Under the pieces are notes generated by a model. That model was not told where the DNA came from. It ran no database searches and saw nothing but the letters and a program-made list of their open reading frames with translations. A stretch of DNA of 7,255 nt, taken from Chloroflexota bacterium (GTDB lineage Bacteria > Chloroflexota > Anaerolineae > B4-G1). Where the stretch lies: NCBI GenBank assembly GCA_003648125.1, contig QMOE01000105.1, forward strand, positions 1 to 7,255, given 5' to 3'. Of this stretch, positions 6,270 through 7,255 are shown in pieces. Numbering within the stretch: the first letter of the stretch is position 1; each line of letters begins with the position of its first letter. The translations under genes were made by a program, and so were the position numbers.

Positions 6270-7255
6270 ATGCGTCTGTGTGAAAAATGCGGTTTCGATG
6301 CCAACCGAGATACAGCCAGCTTTTGCGCCCGTTGCGGCCAACCTTTGGGCAGCGCGCCGCTGTTCTCAGAGGACACCGCCGTACCGACCAGTCACGTACA
6401 AGTCGCCCAAGACACTACCAGGATGAACAAACACACGCCGCCCCCCGCAGACGCCGCAACGTGGAGCGGATGGGACAACCGCGCGCCGCTCTCCACAGGC
6501 GACGTGCTGCAAGATAGATACCGCATCGTCTCCCTGCTAGGCAAAGGCGGTATGGGCGCCGTCTACCTGGTCGAAGACACAGCATTATACGGGAAACAAT
6601 GGGCGCTGAAGGAACTCTTGGAGCGATTTACCAACCCGGCCGAGCGAGCAGAGGCCATCGAACAATTCCGGCGCGAAGTGCAGATCCTGGTCGGCCTGCG
6701 TCACCCCAACCTGCCCCAAGTAGTGAATGCTTTCGAGGCCGGGGGACGGCACTATCTGGTGATGGAGTACATCGAGGGGCAAACTCTGGAAGAACTCTTA
6801 AAAGCCGCGCCCACAGGCCATCTCCCAGAAGATCAAGTGTTGGCTTGGAGCGCCCAACTATGCGACGTTCTGGATTATTTGCACAGCCACGATCCACCCG
6901 TCATCTTCCGCGACCTGAAACCGGCCAATGTGATGATCACACCCCAGGGACAGGTCAAACTGATCGACTTTGGCGTAGCTCGCCTGTTCGACCCCAACAA
7001 GGGCACCGACACGCTCCGTATGGGCACGGTGGGCTACGCCCCGCCGGAACAGTACTCTGGACAAGGCCAAACGACGGTACGCTCCGACATCTACGCGCTG
7101 GGAGCCACACTCTACGACCTGCTCAGCGGCGATAACCCCGAGGCCCACCCTTTCGTCTTTACTCCCCTGCGCCGGTTGAACCGCCAAATCTCGGCCCGCA
7201 CTGCCCGCGCCGTGAGCAAGGCTGTGCAATTAGACCCCGGCGACCGTTTCCCTTC
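6270..7255 (+). CDS. Second zinc-ribbon Ser/Thr protein kinase, paralogue of the preceding one (3' end outside window)
   Basis: The ATG at 6270 has GGAAGG (6256-6261) 8 nt upstream. The frame is open for 328 codons to the window edge, so the stop is not seen. A zinc ribbon (Cys 4, 7, 19, 22) is followed, after a divergent linker (27-80), by a complete-looking kinase core: glycine loop GKGGMGAVY (91-99), Lys114, Glu136, FRDLKPAN with Asp215 and Asn220, DFG at 233-235, then APPEQY. From the glycine loop to the edge, 212 of 238 residues (about 89%) match the first kinase by my count, and the stretch from the catalytic loop through the activation loop is identical. Many third-codon positions differ, so the duplication is not recent. 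The membrane helix and outer domain, if present, lie beyond the window; a different sensor there would explain keeping two copies. It is probably in the same operon, unless the hairpin before it separates them. Confidence 0.93.
   Translation, partial: MRLCEKCGFDANRDTASFCARCGQPLGSAPLFSEDTAVPTSHVQVAQDTTRMNKHTPPPADAATWSGWDNRAPLSTGDVLQDRYRIVSLLGKGGMGAVYLVEDTALYGKQWALKELLERFTNPAERAEAIEQFRREVQILVGLRHPNLPQVVNAFEAGGRHYLVMEYIEGQTLEELLKAAPTGHLPEDQVLAWSAQLCDVLDYLHSHDPPVIFRDLKPANVMITPQGQVKLIDFGVARLFDPNKGTDTLRMGTVGYAPPEQYSGQGQTTVRSDIYALGATLYDLLSGDNPEAHPFVFTPLRRLNRQISARTARAVSKAVQLDPGDRFP

Noticed and set aside
6599..7135. 178-codon + frame inside the second kinase
   Set aside because: The frame starting at 6270 encodes the full kinase motif series over the same bases; this one is an out-of-frame shadow.
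1446..7255. Reading the kinase/ABC cassette as an anti-phage defence system
   Set aside because: No nuclease, toxin, integrase or other defence partner is visible, and the domain order matches housekeeping-type phospho-regulated export better.

Overview
The window looks like chromosomal DNA of a Chloroflexota bacterium (Anaerolineae or a related lineage). This is inferred from style, not from a marker gene. The coding DNA is moderately GC-rich. Surface proteins are built as one membrane helix, a long Thr/Pro linker and small beta domains. Zinc-ribbon-tagged Ser/Thr kinases, FHA domains and an NBR1-type Ig-like domain occur together. All recognised genes lie on the + strand. Large minus-strand open frames are shadows of the GC-rich coding sequence.

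Layout. (1) Positions 2-349 are the 3' end of a gene whose last domain resembles a PPC-type secreted beta-sandwich. A perfect 12-bp hairpin (407-438) follows it. (2) Positions 515-1165 encode a 216-residue protein with one membrane helix, a Thr/Pro linker and a small Cys-containing outer domain. I do not recognise a function for it. (3) Positions 1166-1445 are non-coding. They hold two separate palindromic elements, one a three-way cruciform-like unit and one a 22-position imperfect hairpin, followed by a plausible sigma70-type promoter. (4) Positions 1446-4247 encode a zinc ribbon - FHA - FHA - ABC ATPase - ABC2 membrane protein, the architecture of mycobacterial Rv1747 with a zinc ribbon added. 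(5) After a 4-nt gap, 4252-6192 encode a transmembrane Ser/Thr kinase with its own zinc ribbon and an NBR1-type Ig-like outer domain. (6) After 77 nt that are mostly one long imperfect hairpin, a second, closely related kinase starts at 6270 and runs off the window.

How they may work together. In Mycobacterium tuberculosis the two-FHA ABC exporter Rv1747 is phosphorylated by the neighbouring kinase PknF and binds phospho-Thr through its FHA domains. The order here suggests an analogous module: kinases with outer sensor domains phosphorylate themselves or the transporter, and the FHA domains read the mark to gate export. The shared N-terminal zinc ribbons could be a docking or multimerisation tag. 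The substrate of the exporter and the ligand of the kinase sensors cannot be told from the sequence.

The most unusual points are the zinc-ribbon-tagged kinase/FHA-transporter cassette with duplicated kinases, the NBR1-type domain on the kinase, the long acidic Thr-rich loop in the permease, and three unrelated-looking palindromic elements in two intergenic gaps.
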